Origin: an uncultured Capnocytophaga sp. | GTDB taxonomy: Bacteria; Bacteroidota; Bacteroidia; Flavobacteriales; Flavobacteriaceae | DNA length: 64,000 bases | Reading direction: 5' to 3' | NCBI RefSeq assembly: GCF_937936315.1 | Contig: NZ_CALGWU010000040.1 | Span: 62,001 to 126,000, forward strand | Part shown: in pieces, positions 26,209 to 34,740 of the stretch | Numbering within the stretch: position 1 is the stretch's first letter | How the letters are laid out: each line of letters starts with the position of its first letter | Made by a program: the position numbers and the translations under genes | Notes under the pieces: model-generated | The model's database searches: none | What the model was told of the DNA's origin: nothing | Seen by the model: the letters and a program-made list of their open reading frames with translations, nothing else

Positions 26209-26976
26209 TTAGACGTGTTCTTCCAAATACGCCTTTCGCACTTTTTTGAAGAGTTCCGATGAATACACGAAATCAGTAACGGCTTCATTGTCTGTACGGA
26301 AAATAGTATCTTTAGAACCTTCCCACTCTTTGTATCCATTTTTCAAGAAAACAATCTTAGCCCCTATTTCCATTACGGAGTTCATATCGTGAGTATTGAT
26401 TACAGTAGTGATATTGAACTCTTGGGTAATTTCCTGAATAAGGTTATCTATTACGATAGAAGTTTTTGGATCGAGACCTGAGTTAGGTTCGTCGCAGAAC
26501 AAGTAGTTAGGATTATTTACAATAGCGCGAGCAATAGCCACCCGTTTTTGCATACCTCCAGAAATTTCGGAAGGCAATTTGTTTTCGGCATTTACCAAAT
26601 TCACCCTGCTGAGCACTATATCAGCGCGTTCACGGATTTCATCAGCTGATTTTTGGGAAAACATCTTCAAAGGGAACATCACATTTTCAAGCACCGTCAT
26701 CGAGTCAAATAAGGCACTACCTTGAAATACCATTCCCATTTTTTGGCGGAGGGTTACTTGTTCTTTGCGTTTCATATCGGCGTACTTTACCCCATCGTAG
26801 ATGATATCACCTGAATCGGGGGTGAAGAGTCCTAAGAGTGATTTGAGGAATACTGTTTTTCCTGAACCACTTTGCCCAATAATAAGATTTGTTTTGCCTT
26901 TTTCAAATACGGTGGAAATGCCTTTCAGCACTTCAGTTCCATTGAAAGATTTATGTAAATTTTCTACTTGTATCAT
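26209..26976 (-). CDS. ABC ATPase, MlaF-like
   Basis: 255 aa. Walker A GQSGSGKT (34-41), signature ISGGMQKR, Walker B LFCDEP and a conserved GLDP; the SGGMxKR form and the INTHDM H-loop are typical of MlaF, the ATPase of the phospholipid/outer-membrane asymmetry transporter. The usual permease (mlaE) and MCE-domain (mlaD) genes are not beside it: the gene overlaps fabD by 4 nt instead. Its partners must be elsewhere. Pairing with fabD suggests co-regulation with fatty-acid supply (inference). Confidence 0.8.
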   Translation of the reverse strand: MIQVENLHKSFNGTEVLKGISTVFEKGKTNLIIGQSGSGKTVFLKSLLGLFTPDSGDIIYDGVKYADMKRKEQVTLRQKMGMVFQGSALFDSMTVLENVMFPLKMFSQKSADEIRERADIVLSRVNLVNAENKLPSEISGGMQKRVAIARAIVNNPNYLFCDEPNSGLDPKTSIVIDNLIQEITQEFNITTVINTHDMNSVMEIGAKIVFLKNGYKEWEGSKDTIFRTDNEAVTDFVYSSELFKKVRKAYLEEHV

Positions 26977-27854
26977 AGTTCAGCCGAGGCTACCACAGCC
27001 TCTTTATTTATCTTTTTCACCAAACCTTGTAGTACTTTACCAGGTCCTACTTCAATAAATTCGGTAGCGCCATCAGCAATCATTTGTTGTACGCTTTGTG
27101 TCCATTTCACAGGAGCGGTAAGTTGCTTGATAAGGTTGGTTTTGATAGCATTTTCATCGCTTACGGCTGTAGTGGTTACATTTTGATAAACAGGGCATAA
27201 CGGCTTGTGGAATGTTGTTTGTTCAATTGCTGCAGCTAATTCTTCTTCAGCAGGTTTCATCAGTACTGAGTGGAATGCACCACCTACGGGAAGAACAAGA
27301 GCGCGTTTAGCGCCTGCTTCTTTCATCTTTTCGCAAGCCGCTTCTACTGCTTTGAGTTCGCCTGAAATCACCAACTGACCTGGGCAATTATAGTTGGCAG
27401 GAGTTACAATCCCATCAATTGTTGCACAAAGTTCTTCCACTTTGGCATCCTCTAAGCCCAATACGGCAGCCATTGTACCAGGTTGTAATTCGCAAGCCTT
27501 TTGCATTGCAGCTGCACGTTTGGCTACTAATTGCAAGCCATCTTCAAATGAGAGGGTTCCATTGGCTACTAAAGCAGAAAATTCACCTAATGAATGTCCT
27601 GCGACCATTTGAGGAGCAAAATTTTTACCAAGCACCTTGCTAAGGATTACTGAGTGCAAGAATATAGCAGGCTGGGTAACTTTGGTTTGTTTAAGGTCTT
27701 CATCAGTACCACTGAACATTATATCGGTAATAGAGAATCCAAGAATGCCATTAGCCGCTTCAAAAAGCGCTTTAGCTTCAGCAGATTTTTCATATAAGTC
27801 AAGCCCCATACCTACAAATTGGGCTCCTTGACCAGGGAAGATGTATGATTTCAT
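26973..27854 (-). CDS. fabD: malonyl-CoA:ACP transacylase
   Basis: 293 aa. It loads malonyl groups onto acyl carrier protein for fatty-acid synthesis. GQGAQ oxyanion motif at 9-13, nucleophile S88 in GHSLGE, catalytic His in GGAFHSVLMKPA, and an EVGPGKVL segment near the end. It is followed with overlap by the MlaF-like gene. A TATCTTTG box on the minus strand (27882-27889) lies upstream, just past the coaBC 3' end. Confidence 0.95.
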   Translation of the reverse strand: MKSYIFPGQGAQFVGMGLDLYEKSAEAKALFEAANGILGFSITDIMFSGTDEDLKQTKVTQPAIFLHSVILSKVLGKNFAPQMVAGHSLGEFSALVANGTLSFEDGLQLVAKRAAAMQKACELQPGTMAAVLGLEDAKVEELCATIDGIVTPANYNCPGQLVISGELKAVEAACEKMKEAGAKRALVLPVGGAFHSVLMKPAEEELAAAIEQTTFHKPLCPVYQNVTTTAVSDENAIKTNLIKQLTAPVKWTQSVQQMIADGATEFIEVGPGKVLQGLVKKINKEAVVASAEL

Positions 27855-27889
27855 TTATTTATTTTTATAAGATTGAAAGTACAAAGATA

Positions 27890-29074
27890 TTACTTTTCTA
27901 TAAGAATGCCAAATATTTGCGTCAAAATATCTTTAGCAACTTCTTCTTTAGTTTTTAAAGGAAAACTGATTTGTGTTTCTTTAGTAATAAAAGTAACTTT
28001 ATTAGTATCGGTACCAAAACCTGCCCCCGCATCACGCAAGGAGTTGAGTACAATGCCATCTAAGTTCTTTTTCTCTAATTTAGCTTGGGCATTAGCTTCC
28101 TCATTTTCAGTTTCTAAAGCAAAGCCAATGAGTGTTTGAGTAGTTTTAATCTTACCTAAAGACGCCAATATATCGACGGTAGGGAGTAAGGTTAGACTGA
28201 GATTACCGCCTTTCTTTTTAATTTTTTCGGGGGCTACAGTTTCAGGAGTATAGTCGGCTACAGCTGCGGCGAGGATAGCGATGTCACAAGTAGAAAATTC
28301 GGTTACAGCAGCTTCGTACATCTGTTGAGCGCTTACCACCCGATGTAAATGAATTTGTGAGTGAATATTCTTTTCAGAAGATGGTCCTAACACTAAATGT
28401 ACTTCAGCACCTTGTCGTACGGCTTCATTAGCAAGAGCAATCCCCATTTTGCCAGAGGAGAAGTTTCCTATAAATCGCACGGGGTCGATAGCCTCATAAG
28501 TAGGACCAGCGGTGATAAGTATTTTTTTACCCTTAAGAGGAAGATTTTCGGAAAGTGTATTTTCTAAAAACAGAACTATATCTTCGGGTTCAGCCATACG
28601 TCCCTGCCCTACAAGTCCGCTAGCAAGTTCGCCATAAGTTGCGGGAATAATGTGATTGCCATAAGATGCTAATTTCGCTAAATTCTCGGTAACCGTAGGG
28701 TGAGCATACATATCCAAATCCATTGCAGGAGCAATGAATACAGGTGCTTTAGCGGAGAAATAAGTAGCCAATAGTAAGTTATCACATATCCCGTGAGCCA
28801 TTTTAGCAATGGTATTAGCCGTAGCAGGAGCGATGAGCATTGTATCAGCCCAGAGTGCTAACTCCACGTGGCTATGCCAATCACCCTCGGGAGATGAAAA
28901 ACTCGTAAGCACCTGATTTTTAGATACTGTACTGAGAGTAAGAGGTGTTACGAACTCCTTTGCATTTTCGGTAAGGATAACCTTTACATTGTGTCCTTTT
29001 TTAGTGAGCAAACGCACCAATTGAGGCGTTTTGTAGGCGGCAATTCCTGCTGTAATACCAAGTACTATATTCAT
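27890..29074 (-). CDS. coaBC: bifunctional phosphopantothenoylcysteine decarboxylase / synthetase
   Basis: 394 aa. The N-terminal flavoprotein decarboxylase domain (CoaC, about 1-180) has the G-I-T-G/A-x-I-A-A-Y-K motif and PAMDLDMY, a form of the PAMN motif with Asp in place of Asn. The C-terminal CoaB domain (about 185-394) has ITAGPTYEAIDPVRF and KIKKKGG. It converts phosphopantothenate to phosphopantetheine in CoA synthesis. Order bamD - omega - coaBC is conserved in Bacteroidota. The Asp in PAMDLDMY is the usual form in many Flavobacteria (my recollection). Confidence 0.93.
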   Translation of the reverse strand: MNIVLGITAGIAAYKTPQLVRLLTKKGHNVKVILTENAKEFVTPLTLSTVSKNQVLTSFSSPEGDWHSHVELALWADTMLIAPATANTIAKMAHGICDNLLLATYFSAKAPVFIAPAMDLDMYAHPTVTENLAKLASYGNHIIPATYGELASGLVGQGRMAEPEDIVLFLENTLSENLPLKGKKILITAGPTYEAIDPVRFIGNFSSGKMGIALANEAVRQGAEVHLVLGPSSEKNIHSQIHLHRVVSAQQMYEAAVTEFSTCDIAILAAAVADYTPETVAPEKIKKKGGNLSLTLLPTVDILASLGKIKTTQTLIGFALETENEEANAQAKLEKKNLDGIVLNSLRDAGAGFGTDTNKVTFITKETQISFPLKTKEEVAKDILTQIFGILIEK

Positions 29075-29090
29075 AATTAAACAGATTGAA

Positions 29091-29132
29091 AAAGGCTTTA
29101 AACGGCAAGCGATAGCTTACTACTTAAAGCCT
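29091..29132 (-). terminator. intrinsic terminator or attenuator between omega and coaBC
   Basis: AGGCTTTAA/TTAAAGCCT stem with an inner AAGC/GCTT hairpin, followed on the minus strand by TTTTT. It lies between the omega-like gene (ends 29159) and coaBC (starts 29074), so readthrough to coaBC may be limited. Confidence 0.6.
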
Positions 29133-29158
29133 AACAAACAATTTATAAATACCCATTT

Positions 29159-29473
29159 TTATTCGGTTTCACGATAGTATACCTTACCATCTAACCATTC
29201 TTTTACAGCAATAGCTTGAGGTTTAGGCAAACGCTCGTAGAAACGAGATACTTCTATTTGCTCTTTGTTCTCAAAGATTTCCTCTAAACTGTCGTTATTA
29301 GTAGCAAAAGCCTCTAACTTTTCTACCAATTCTTTTTTAATTTCGGCGTTTATTTGGTTAGCACGTTTGGCAATAATAGAGATCGCCTCGTAAATATTAC
29401 CAGTAGGTGCTTCTATAGCCGATTTGTTGTAAGTAACCGTAGAGGTAGGAGCATCTATTTTTTTAAAATCCAT
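29159..29473 (-). CDS. Rpb6/omega-like RNA polymerase subunit (Bacteroidota type)
   Basis: 104 aa. The segment GNIYEAISIIAKRANQIN matches the Rpb6/omega core (helix with ARAxQI-like residues). Length and position right after bamD and before coaBC are as in other Bacteroidota, where it is annotated omega. It is likely a small subunit that stabilises RNA polymerase beta'. The C-terminal part (about 60-104) is family-specific. Confidence 0.8.
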   Translation of the reverse strand: MDFKKIDAPTSTVTYNKSAIEAPTGNIYEAISIIAKRANQINAEIKKELVEKLEAFATNNDSLEEIFENKEQIEVSRFYERLPKPQAIAVKEWLDGKVYYRETE

Positions 29474-29480
29474 AATGTAA

Positions 29481-30287
29481 TTATTTTTGTGATGTAAAAC
29501 TTTTTAGTGATGTATTAATTTTAGCAAGCATATTCTCAGCTTCCTTTTTGAATTTGCTTTCAGGGTAAGCGCGCAACAAGTTGTCGTAGGCTTCTTTAGC
29601 GGTGTTGAGGCGTTCTTCTTTTTTGCTTTCCACACTATTGATTGCCCACTCATAGGCTGAGTGCAAACGGGTGTACAAGGCTTCTTCTCTGAAAGGACTT
29701 CCAGGGTTATTGGTCAAGAAATTATCTAACGATTTCATCGCAGCCTGATAGTCGCGTATTTTATCGTATTGTTTGGCAATTTCAAAATCTTTCTTTTCTA
29801 AACGCGTTACCAAATCTAAGGTAAGTTCGTTAGCCTCTTTGGTATACTCACTATTAGGGTATCTATCCAAAAAGTACTGCAATTTTTCGAGAGCCTGATA
29901 AGTATAGGTTTGATCTACACTATATTTAGGTGTTTCTAAGTAAAGCGACTTAGCTTCTAAAAAGGAGGCTTCGGTAGCTTTTTCACTACGAGGGTACAGC
30001 TTCTGCAAACGTTCGAACTGATAGGAAGCTAAACTGTACTGCTTGAGTTGATAACAAGCGTCACCATACATATAGTAGATGCGTTCCCCTTGAGGTTTTC
30101 CTGCATATTCTGAGGCTATTTGTTCAAAAAGGCGATTCGCTTTTTTGTATTTTTTAGCCTTATAGAGCTTTTCGGCTTCTATGTATTTTACGCTCCCATC
30201 TGTAGATTTCAGAGCTTTTTGGTACTCACCACAGGAGGCAAAAAGCACACCGAGCAGACCGATGATGATATATTTTTTCATTAACAT
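29481..30287 (-). CDS. bamD: outer-membrane protein assembly factor BamD
   Basis: 268 aa lipoprotein (lipobox LFASC, Cys 19 counting from the first Met; MKKYIIIG at the second Met is equally good). Tetratricopeptide-type repeats follow (YKKANRLFEQIASEY, YQLKQYSLASYQFERL, YPNSEYTKEA, YPESKFKKEAENML). It is part of the BAM complex that folds outer-membrane beta-barrels. It precedes the omega-like gene by 7 nt. Confidence 0.93.
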   Translation of the reverse strand: MLMKKYIIIGLLGVLFASCGEYQKALKSTDGSVKYIEAEKLYKAKKYKKANRLFEQIASEYAGKPQGERIYYMYGDACYQLKQYSLASYQFERLQKLYPRSEKATEASFLEAKSLYLETPKYSVDQTYTYQALEKLQYFLDRYPNSEYTKEANELTLDLVTRLEKKDFEIAKQYDKIRDYQAAMKSLDNFLTNNPGSPFREEALYTRLHSAYEWAINSVESKKEERLNTAKEAYDNLLRAYPESKFKKEAENMLAKINTSLKSFTSQK

Positions 30288-30323
30288 TCGGCAAAAGTAA
30301 AAAGTTTTTCTGATATAACAAAA

Positions 30324-31070
30324 TTATGTGAGCATTCCGCCATCTACATTAAGCACTTGCCCAGTGATATAAGCCGACATATCGGAGGCTAAAAACACGC
30401 AAGCATTGGCTACATCTTCTGGCTGTCCGCCACGCTTAAGAGGAATAGCATCACGCCATCCTTGTACTACTTTTTCATCGAGTACAGCAGTCATTTCGGT
30501 TTCGATAAATCCTGGTGCAATAGCATTGCAACGGATGTTACGAGACCCCAATTCTAAAGCTATAGATTTAGTAAAACCAATGATTCCCGCTTTAGAGGCT
30601 GCATAGTTAGACTGACCAGCATTACCTTTTACCCCTACCACGCTACTCATATTGATAATAGAGCCTTTGCGCTGTTTGAGCATCACACGTTGTACTGCTT
30701 TGGTCATATTAAACACTGATTTGAGGTTTACTTCAATTACTTTATCGAAATCCTCTTCGCTGATACGCATTAGCAAGTTATCTTTGGTGATACCAGCGTT
30801 GTTTACAAGGATATCAACAGTGCCAAACTCGGCAACTACAGCATCAACAAACTCTTGAGATTGAGCAAAGTTAGAGGCATCACTTTGATAGCCTTTCACT
30901 TTTACACCTTGTGCGGCTAATTCTTTTTCTAGAGCTTTTGCAGCATCTACCGATGAGCTATATGAAAAAGCAATATTCGCTCCGTGAGCGGCAAATACTT
31001 CGGCTATACCACGACCGATGCCACGACTAGCACCAGTGATAATAGCTGTTTTTCCTTCTAATAATTTCAT
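30324..31070 (-). CDS. fabG: 3-oxoacyl-ACP reductase
   Basis: 248 aa classical SDR, cytoplasmic, NADPH-dependent reduction step of fatty-acid elongation. TGASRGIGRG cofactor loop (12-21), NNAG, catalytic Ser in MSSVVGVKG and Tyr-x3-Lys in YAASKAG. C-terminus ITGQVLNVDGGM is the FabG hallmark. It is not beside other fab genes apart from fabD about 2.5 kb away. Confidence 0.92.
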   Translation of the reverse strand: MKLLEGKTAIITGASRGIGRGIAEVFAAHGANIAFSYSSSVDAAKALEKELAAQGVKVKGYQSDASNFAQSQEFVDAVVAEFGTVDILVNNAGITKDNLLMRISEEDFDKVIEVNLKSVFNMTKAVQRVMLKQRKGSIINMSSVVGVKGNAGQSNYAASKAGIIGFTKSIALELGSRNIRCNAIAPGFIETEMTAVLDEKVVQGWRDAIPLKRGGQPEDVANACVFLASDMSAYITGQVLNVDGGMLT

Positions 31071-31104
31071 ATTATAATTGTTAATTATGAATTGTTAATT
31101 ATCT

Positions 31105-31428
31105 TTAACCTCCTACGCGTTTTACTTTAAATCCTTTTTCTTTAAGGAGTTGCATAATAGTATCTCGGTAATCACCTTGTATGAGAATTGTGTCATCTTT
31201 TATTGTTCCGCCCACCCCAAGGTATGTTTTGAGCTCTTTAGCCAGTATTTTGAAATCGCTATCGGATCCATTATAACCTTCGATTACTGTTACAGGTTTG
31301 CCTTTGCGCTTTTCGTATTTACAAAGTAGAGGTTCGTCTTGCAACCATATAGTAGATGGTGTTTCTTGAGGTACTTCCTCTTCTATATGGTCGGGGAAAA
31401 GATTTTTAAGTTGGTCTCTTAAGTCCAT
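31105..31428 (-). CDS. SUI1/YciH-like translation initiation factor
   Basis: 107 aa. The C-terminal half is a SUI1 (eIF1-like) fold: RKGKPVTVIEGYNG, LAKELKTYLGVGGTIKDD and QGDYRD, followed by the LLKEKGFKVKRVGG end. It is the bacterial YciH type, which in E. coli affects start-codon selection. It is 2 nt downstream of the DUF4270 gene. Confidence 0.9.
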   Translation of the reverse strand: MDLRDQLKNLFPDHIEEEVPQETPSTIWLQDEPLLCKYEKRKGKPVTVIEGYNGSDSDFKILAKELKTYLGVGGTIKDDTILIQGDYRDTIMQLLKEKGFKVKRVGG

Positions 31429-31430
31429 AC

Positions 31431-32954
31431 TTATTTTACTTTGGTATAGTTGATAATCAATTTTACATCTTTAATTACCACTCCTAAAGGGGTAGCAAGG
31501 GCTGTATTGGCAATTTTGCCTTCACCACTTGCACTTTTATAACTACCTGCTGCAGTTTGCTTTATATTAGACCCTATAGCAATTGCTAAAGGTACATTCG
31601 CACCATTATTAGTTACCATATTAAGAATATGGTTAGTAATCCTTAGTTGGTAATATTTACCTACCCCATTTTCTTTTTGTAATTTTCCTAAATGCACCAA
31701 GTGTGAATAGGCAGAAGTAGTGTTGTTAGCGGTAGGGTCGTACTGATAATCGGCTAACACAGCCCCCGTTTGAGCATTATAGATATAAAGGCGCTCAGGA
31801 GTTTTGCTATAAGTCACGCTTTCATCTACATAAAAGAACAAACTTGCATCAGTTACTAACCATTTTTCAGATTTGATACGATCAATCTCACTGTCTGAAA
31901 GAGTGATAGAAACTGTTTGTCCTAAAGCACCACTCAAATACACCTTGCTACTATCAGTAAGACTTTCGCTAATATTGTTAAAGAGATTTATAGTAATGCC
32001 ATTAAGAGGCAAATCATAACGGCTGTACTGAGTTTTAGTAGCTGTACTACCACTTACATAAGCGGTATAACTATACTCCAACTGTATTTTGGCATTTGCC
32101 ATATTGAGGAGCATCATCACATCTTTAGAGAAGTTAGAGGCAGTGATTTGTATCCCTTTAAAATACTTTTTAAAGTCGGTAACACTTGCTAATTCACTAC
32201 TACCTTCTTTGTCTAATATTTTTGTTTGGAAAAAGGAGGGGCTAAGAGGAATGCGCAAACCAGGGGCTAACACATCGTGTACAGTTTTAGATTCATCTGC
32301 TGTAGTTTCAGGATCGTCAAATTGGAATCGAGTAATTGCTTTGTTATTAATAGCAATAGGTGCGGTAGTAGCTGAGACAATAGAACTACCTAAATTTGTA
32401 AGTACATCAGTATCATTAGAATAATATACTTTTGTTTTGAGGTCGGTACCTATATCGCTGAGGAAGTAGTTAGTTTCCTTCACTTCTACAATAAAAGAGG
32501 CATTTTTGTCACCATAAATAGAATCTAACTGATATTCAACATCTTGGCTATATACAGCATTATTACTTGAGCTATTAGGGTTAAAGAAAGGGATATACAA
32601 ATAAGCATTAGTTACTTTCTCGTTTTCGGGTTTATTTTCACTATTCTCTACAGCTTGAGTTTTACTACCAAAAGTAGGATTAGCAGTTGAGAGTCCCACT
32701 TGTGCTACTATAGTAGCAGATTTACTACCAAAGGGAGCTTGAGTATATTTACCGAGCAAATATCCTTCTAAACCATTAGTTTGCACAGCAGTTTGTTTAA
32801 TTTGACTTACCGAAATAGTAGCGGTAAAGACATTAGTTTCGTAGTTAGGATTTTTGAGTAGAGCTCCATCTATTTCATTGAAATCATCGGAGGAACAGGC
32901 CGTGAAGATTGTTAGTATAGTAACAAAAAAAAGTAATTTATAAGTGTTATTCAT
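31431..32954 (-). CDS. DUF4270 lipoprotein
   Basis: 507 aa with a lipobox (TIFTACSS, Cys 20). DUF4270 is a Bacteroidota-specific outer-membrane or surface-exposed beta protein of unknown role; the pattern TNGLEGYLLGKYTQAPFGS and LRIPLSPSFFQ are family features. Neighbours are conserved: a GlgA-like glycogen synthase gene just upstream, 10 nt away, and the SUI1 gene just downstream. Confidence 0.85.
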   Translation of the reverse strand: MNNTYKLLFFVTILTIFTACSSDDFNEIDGALLKNPNYETNVFTATISVSQIKQTAVQTNGLEGYLLGKYTQAPFGSKSATIVAQVGLSTANPTFGSKTQAVENSENKPENEKVTNAYLYIPFFNPNSSSNNAVYSQDVEYQLDSIYGDKNASFIVEVKETNYFLSDIGTDLKTKVYYSNDTDVLTNLGSSIVSATTAPIAINNKAITRFQFDDPETTADESKTVHDVLAPGLRIPLSPSFFQTKILDKEGSSELASVTDFKKYFKGIQITASNFSKDVMMLLNMANAKIQLEYSYTAYVSGSTATKTQYSRYDLPLNGITINLFNNISESLTDSSKVYLSGALGQTVSITLSDSEIDRIKSEKWLVTDASLFFYVDESVTYSKTPERLYIYNAQTGAVLADYQYDPTANNTTSAYSHLVHLGKLQKENGVGKYYQLRITNHILNMVTNNGANVPLAIAIGSNIKQTAAGSYKSASGEGKIANTALATPLGVVIKDVKLIINYTKVK

Positions 32955-32964
32955 CAGTTTATTC

Positions 32965-33774
32965 TTATTTTTTTAATATTTTAGTATAAAAATCACGATA
33001 AACATCTTGAAAAGTTTCTTTATCGCTATTGTAAATCACTGGTTTTCTTAAATTTTTAAGGTATGTTTTAAAATCATCAGGCATATCTTCACTTACTACG
33101 ATCACGCCATCGGAATGCTTAATAGCGATACGCATCAAGTTGTAATAAGTAGGGTTTTTGAGAGGATCAATTGTTTTTTTACTAATACCATCAAAAGCTA
33201 CTTTGTTGATAAGTGAGGGATCTAGAGCGTCTTCGTAATCACTATCGAACACTGAGGTAATAATTTTGCTTTCAGAAAAGATAGGTTCATCTTTGTAGTA
33301 AGTGCGTAAGTAAAGAGGCAACAAAGCAGAGACCCAACCATGTATGTGGATGATATCGGGTAACCAATTGAGCTTTTTAACTGTTTCTACAATGCCTTTT
33401 GCAAAGAAAATACAGCGCTCATCGTTATCTGGATACATATTGTTTTCCTCATCAAAGAGTGTGCCAGTGCGTGCGAAATACTCATCATTATCAATAAAGT
33501 ACACTTGAATGCGTTCCTTTGGGATGGAGGCTACTTTGATAATGAGCGGCACATCGATGTCGTTGATAACAATATTCATACCCGATAGGCGTATCACCTC
33601 GTGCAACTGGTGACGACGCTCGTTGATATTGCCAAACTTAGGCATAAAAATACGTATTTGTCCGCCGTTAGCATTCACCATTCTAGGGGTTTCAAACGAC
33701 ATTTTAGCCAACTCACTATAAGGCGAATAAGGCAATACTTCCGACGACACGTAGAGTACTTTTTTATCTTTCAT
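32965..33774 (-). CDS. short glycogen/starch synthase-like protein (GT5 N-terminal domain only)
   Basis: 269 aa, about half the length of GlgA. It matches the GT5 catalytic N-terminal domain (VLYVSSEVLPYSPYSELAKMSFE in the ADP-glucose site region, IIHIHGWVSALLPLYLR) and lacks the C-terminal nucleotide-binding half. The same short form lies next to panC in other Flavobacteria (recollection). The missing E-x7-E motif suggests it is not a full synthase. It is divergent from panC. Confidence 0.75.
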   Translation of the reverse strand: MKDKKVLYVSSEVLPYSPYSELAKMSFETPRMVNANGGQIRIFMPKFGNINERRHQLHEVIRLSGMNIVINDIDVPLIIKVASIPKERIQVYFIDNDEYFARTGTLFDEENNMYPDNDERCIFFAKGIVETVKKLNWLPDIIHIHGWVSALLPLYLRTYYKDEPIFSESKIITSVFDSDYEDALDPSLINKVAFDGISKKTIDPLKNPTYYNLMRIAIKHSDGVIVVSEDMPDDFKTYLKNLRKPVIYNSDKETFQDVYRDFYTKILKK

Positions 33775-33853
33775 AAAGAGTATTTCTTTAATTTATTTTG
33801 CTCTTAGAAGGCACAAAAGTACAAAAAAATATGCACATATCCATAAAATTATA

Positions 33854-33861
33854 TAAGTTTG
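33854..33861 (+). promoter_or_regulatory. -7 box of panC
   Basis: TAAGTTTG lies 24 nt before the ATG at 33885 and rules out the farther upstream in-frame starts at 33798 and 33831. A minus-strand TACTTTTG box (33814-33821) for the GlgA-like gene lies on the other side. Confidence 0.6.
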
Positions 33862-33884
33862 CACCCAAAAAAGATTTTATACCG

Positions 33885-34727
33885 ATGATTTACACACAGC
33901 AAAAGGAACTCCATTCAGTTATGGAAACCCTTAAAAATCAAGGAAAAACAATAGGTTTAGTGCCTACTATGGGCGCTTTACACGACGGACATTTATCACT
34001 CATAAAAAAAGCTAAAAAAGAGAATGATATAGCAGTTGTGAGCATTTTTGTGAACCCTACACAGTTCAATAATCCTACCGATTTAGAGAAATATCCGCGT
34101 ACCCTAACAGCAGATGCCGAAAAAATTGCCCAATACAGTGAAGAGGTAATTATATTTGCCCCTACCGTTGATGATATTTACGGTGAAGAGGTAGTCGCTC
34201 AGCCTTTTGACTTTGCAGGATTAGACAAAGTAATGGAAGGCAGCTCACGACCTGGGCATTTTGATGGTGTAGGTACGATTGTTAAAAAACTTTTTGAAAT
34301 TGTAATGCCCGACAGAGCTTACTTTGGTGAAAAAGACTATCAACAACTGCTCATTATCCAGCAAATGGTACGACAAACAGGCTTACCAGTGACTATTGTT
34401 CCCTGCCCTATCGTGCGCAATAGTGAAGGATTAGCCCTCAGCTCACGCAACGCTCTGCTAAGTGAAGCAATGACACAGCGCGCTTCGTTCATTTATCGCA
34501 CCCTTTTGGCTGCCAAAGAGCGTTTTGCCACTCATACACCTGCTGAAGTAGAAGCGTGGGTGGTAGATACTTTTGCTAAAGAATCTGATTTTACCTTAGA
34601 ATATTTTACAATCACTGATGCTCATAACTTGCAACATATCACTACGAAAGAAGCTGGCAAAGAGTACCGTGCTTTTATAGTAGTATATGCCGAGGGAGTA
34701 AGATTGATTGATAATATATCCTTATAA
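33885..34727 (+). CDS. panC: pantothenate synthetase
   Basis: 281 aa from ATG 33885 (MIYTQQKEL). It joins pantoate and beta-alanine with ATP use. HDGH at 33-36, GEKDYQQ and a KMSKS-like LSSRN loop, with FVNPTQF and GAL motifs. PanD, often its neighbour, is not here. It feeds CoA synthesis with coaBC of the same window. Confidence 0.95.
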   Translation: MIYTQQKELHSVMETLKNQGKTIGLVPTMGALHDGHLSLIKKAKKENDIAVVSIFVNPTQFNNPTDLEKYPRTLTADAEKIAQYSEEVIIFAPTVDDIYGEEVVAQPFDFAGLDKVMEGSSRPGHFDGVGTIVKKLFEIVMPDRAYFGEKDYQQLLIIQQMVRQTGLPVTIVPCPIVRNSEGLALSSRNALLSEAMTQRASFIYRTLLAAKERFATHTPAEVEAWVVDTFAKESDFTLEYFTITDAHNLQHITTKEAGKEYRAFIVVYAEGVRLIDNISL

Positions 34728-34740
34728 GTAAAAGGTTGTA

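Noticed and set aside
33798..33884. Longer N-terminus for PanC
   Set aside because: The -7 box at 33854-33861 and the family's usual N-terminus favour ATG 33885.
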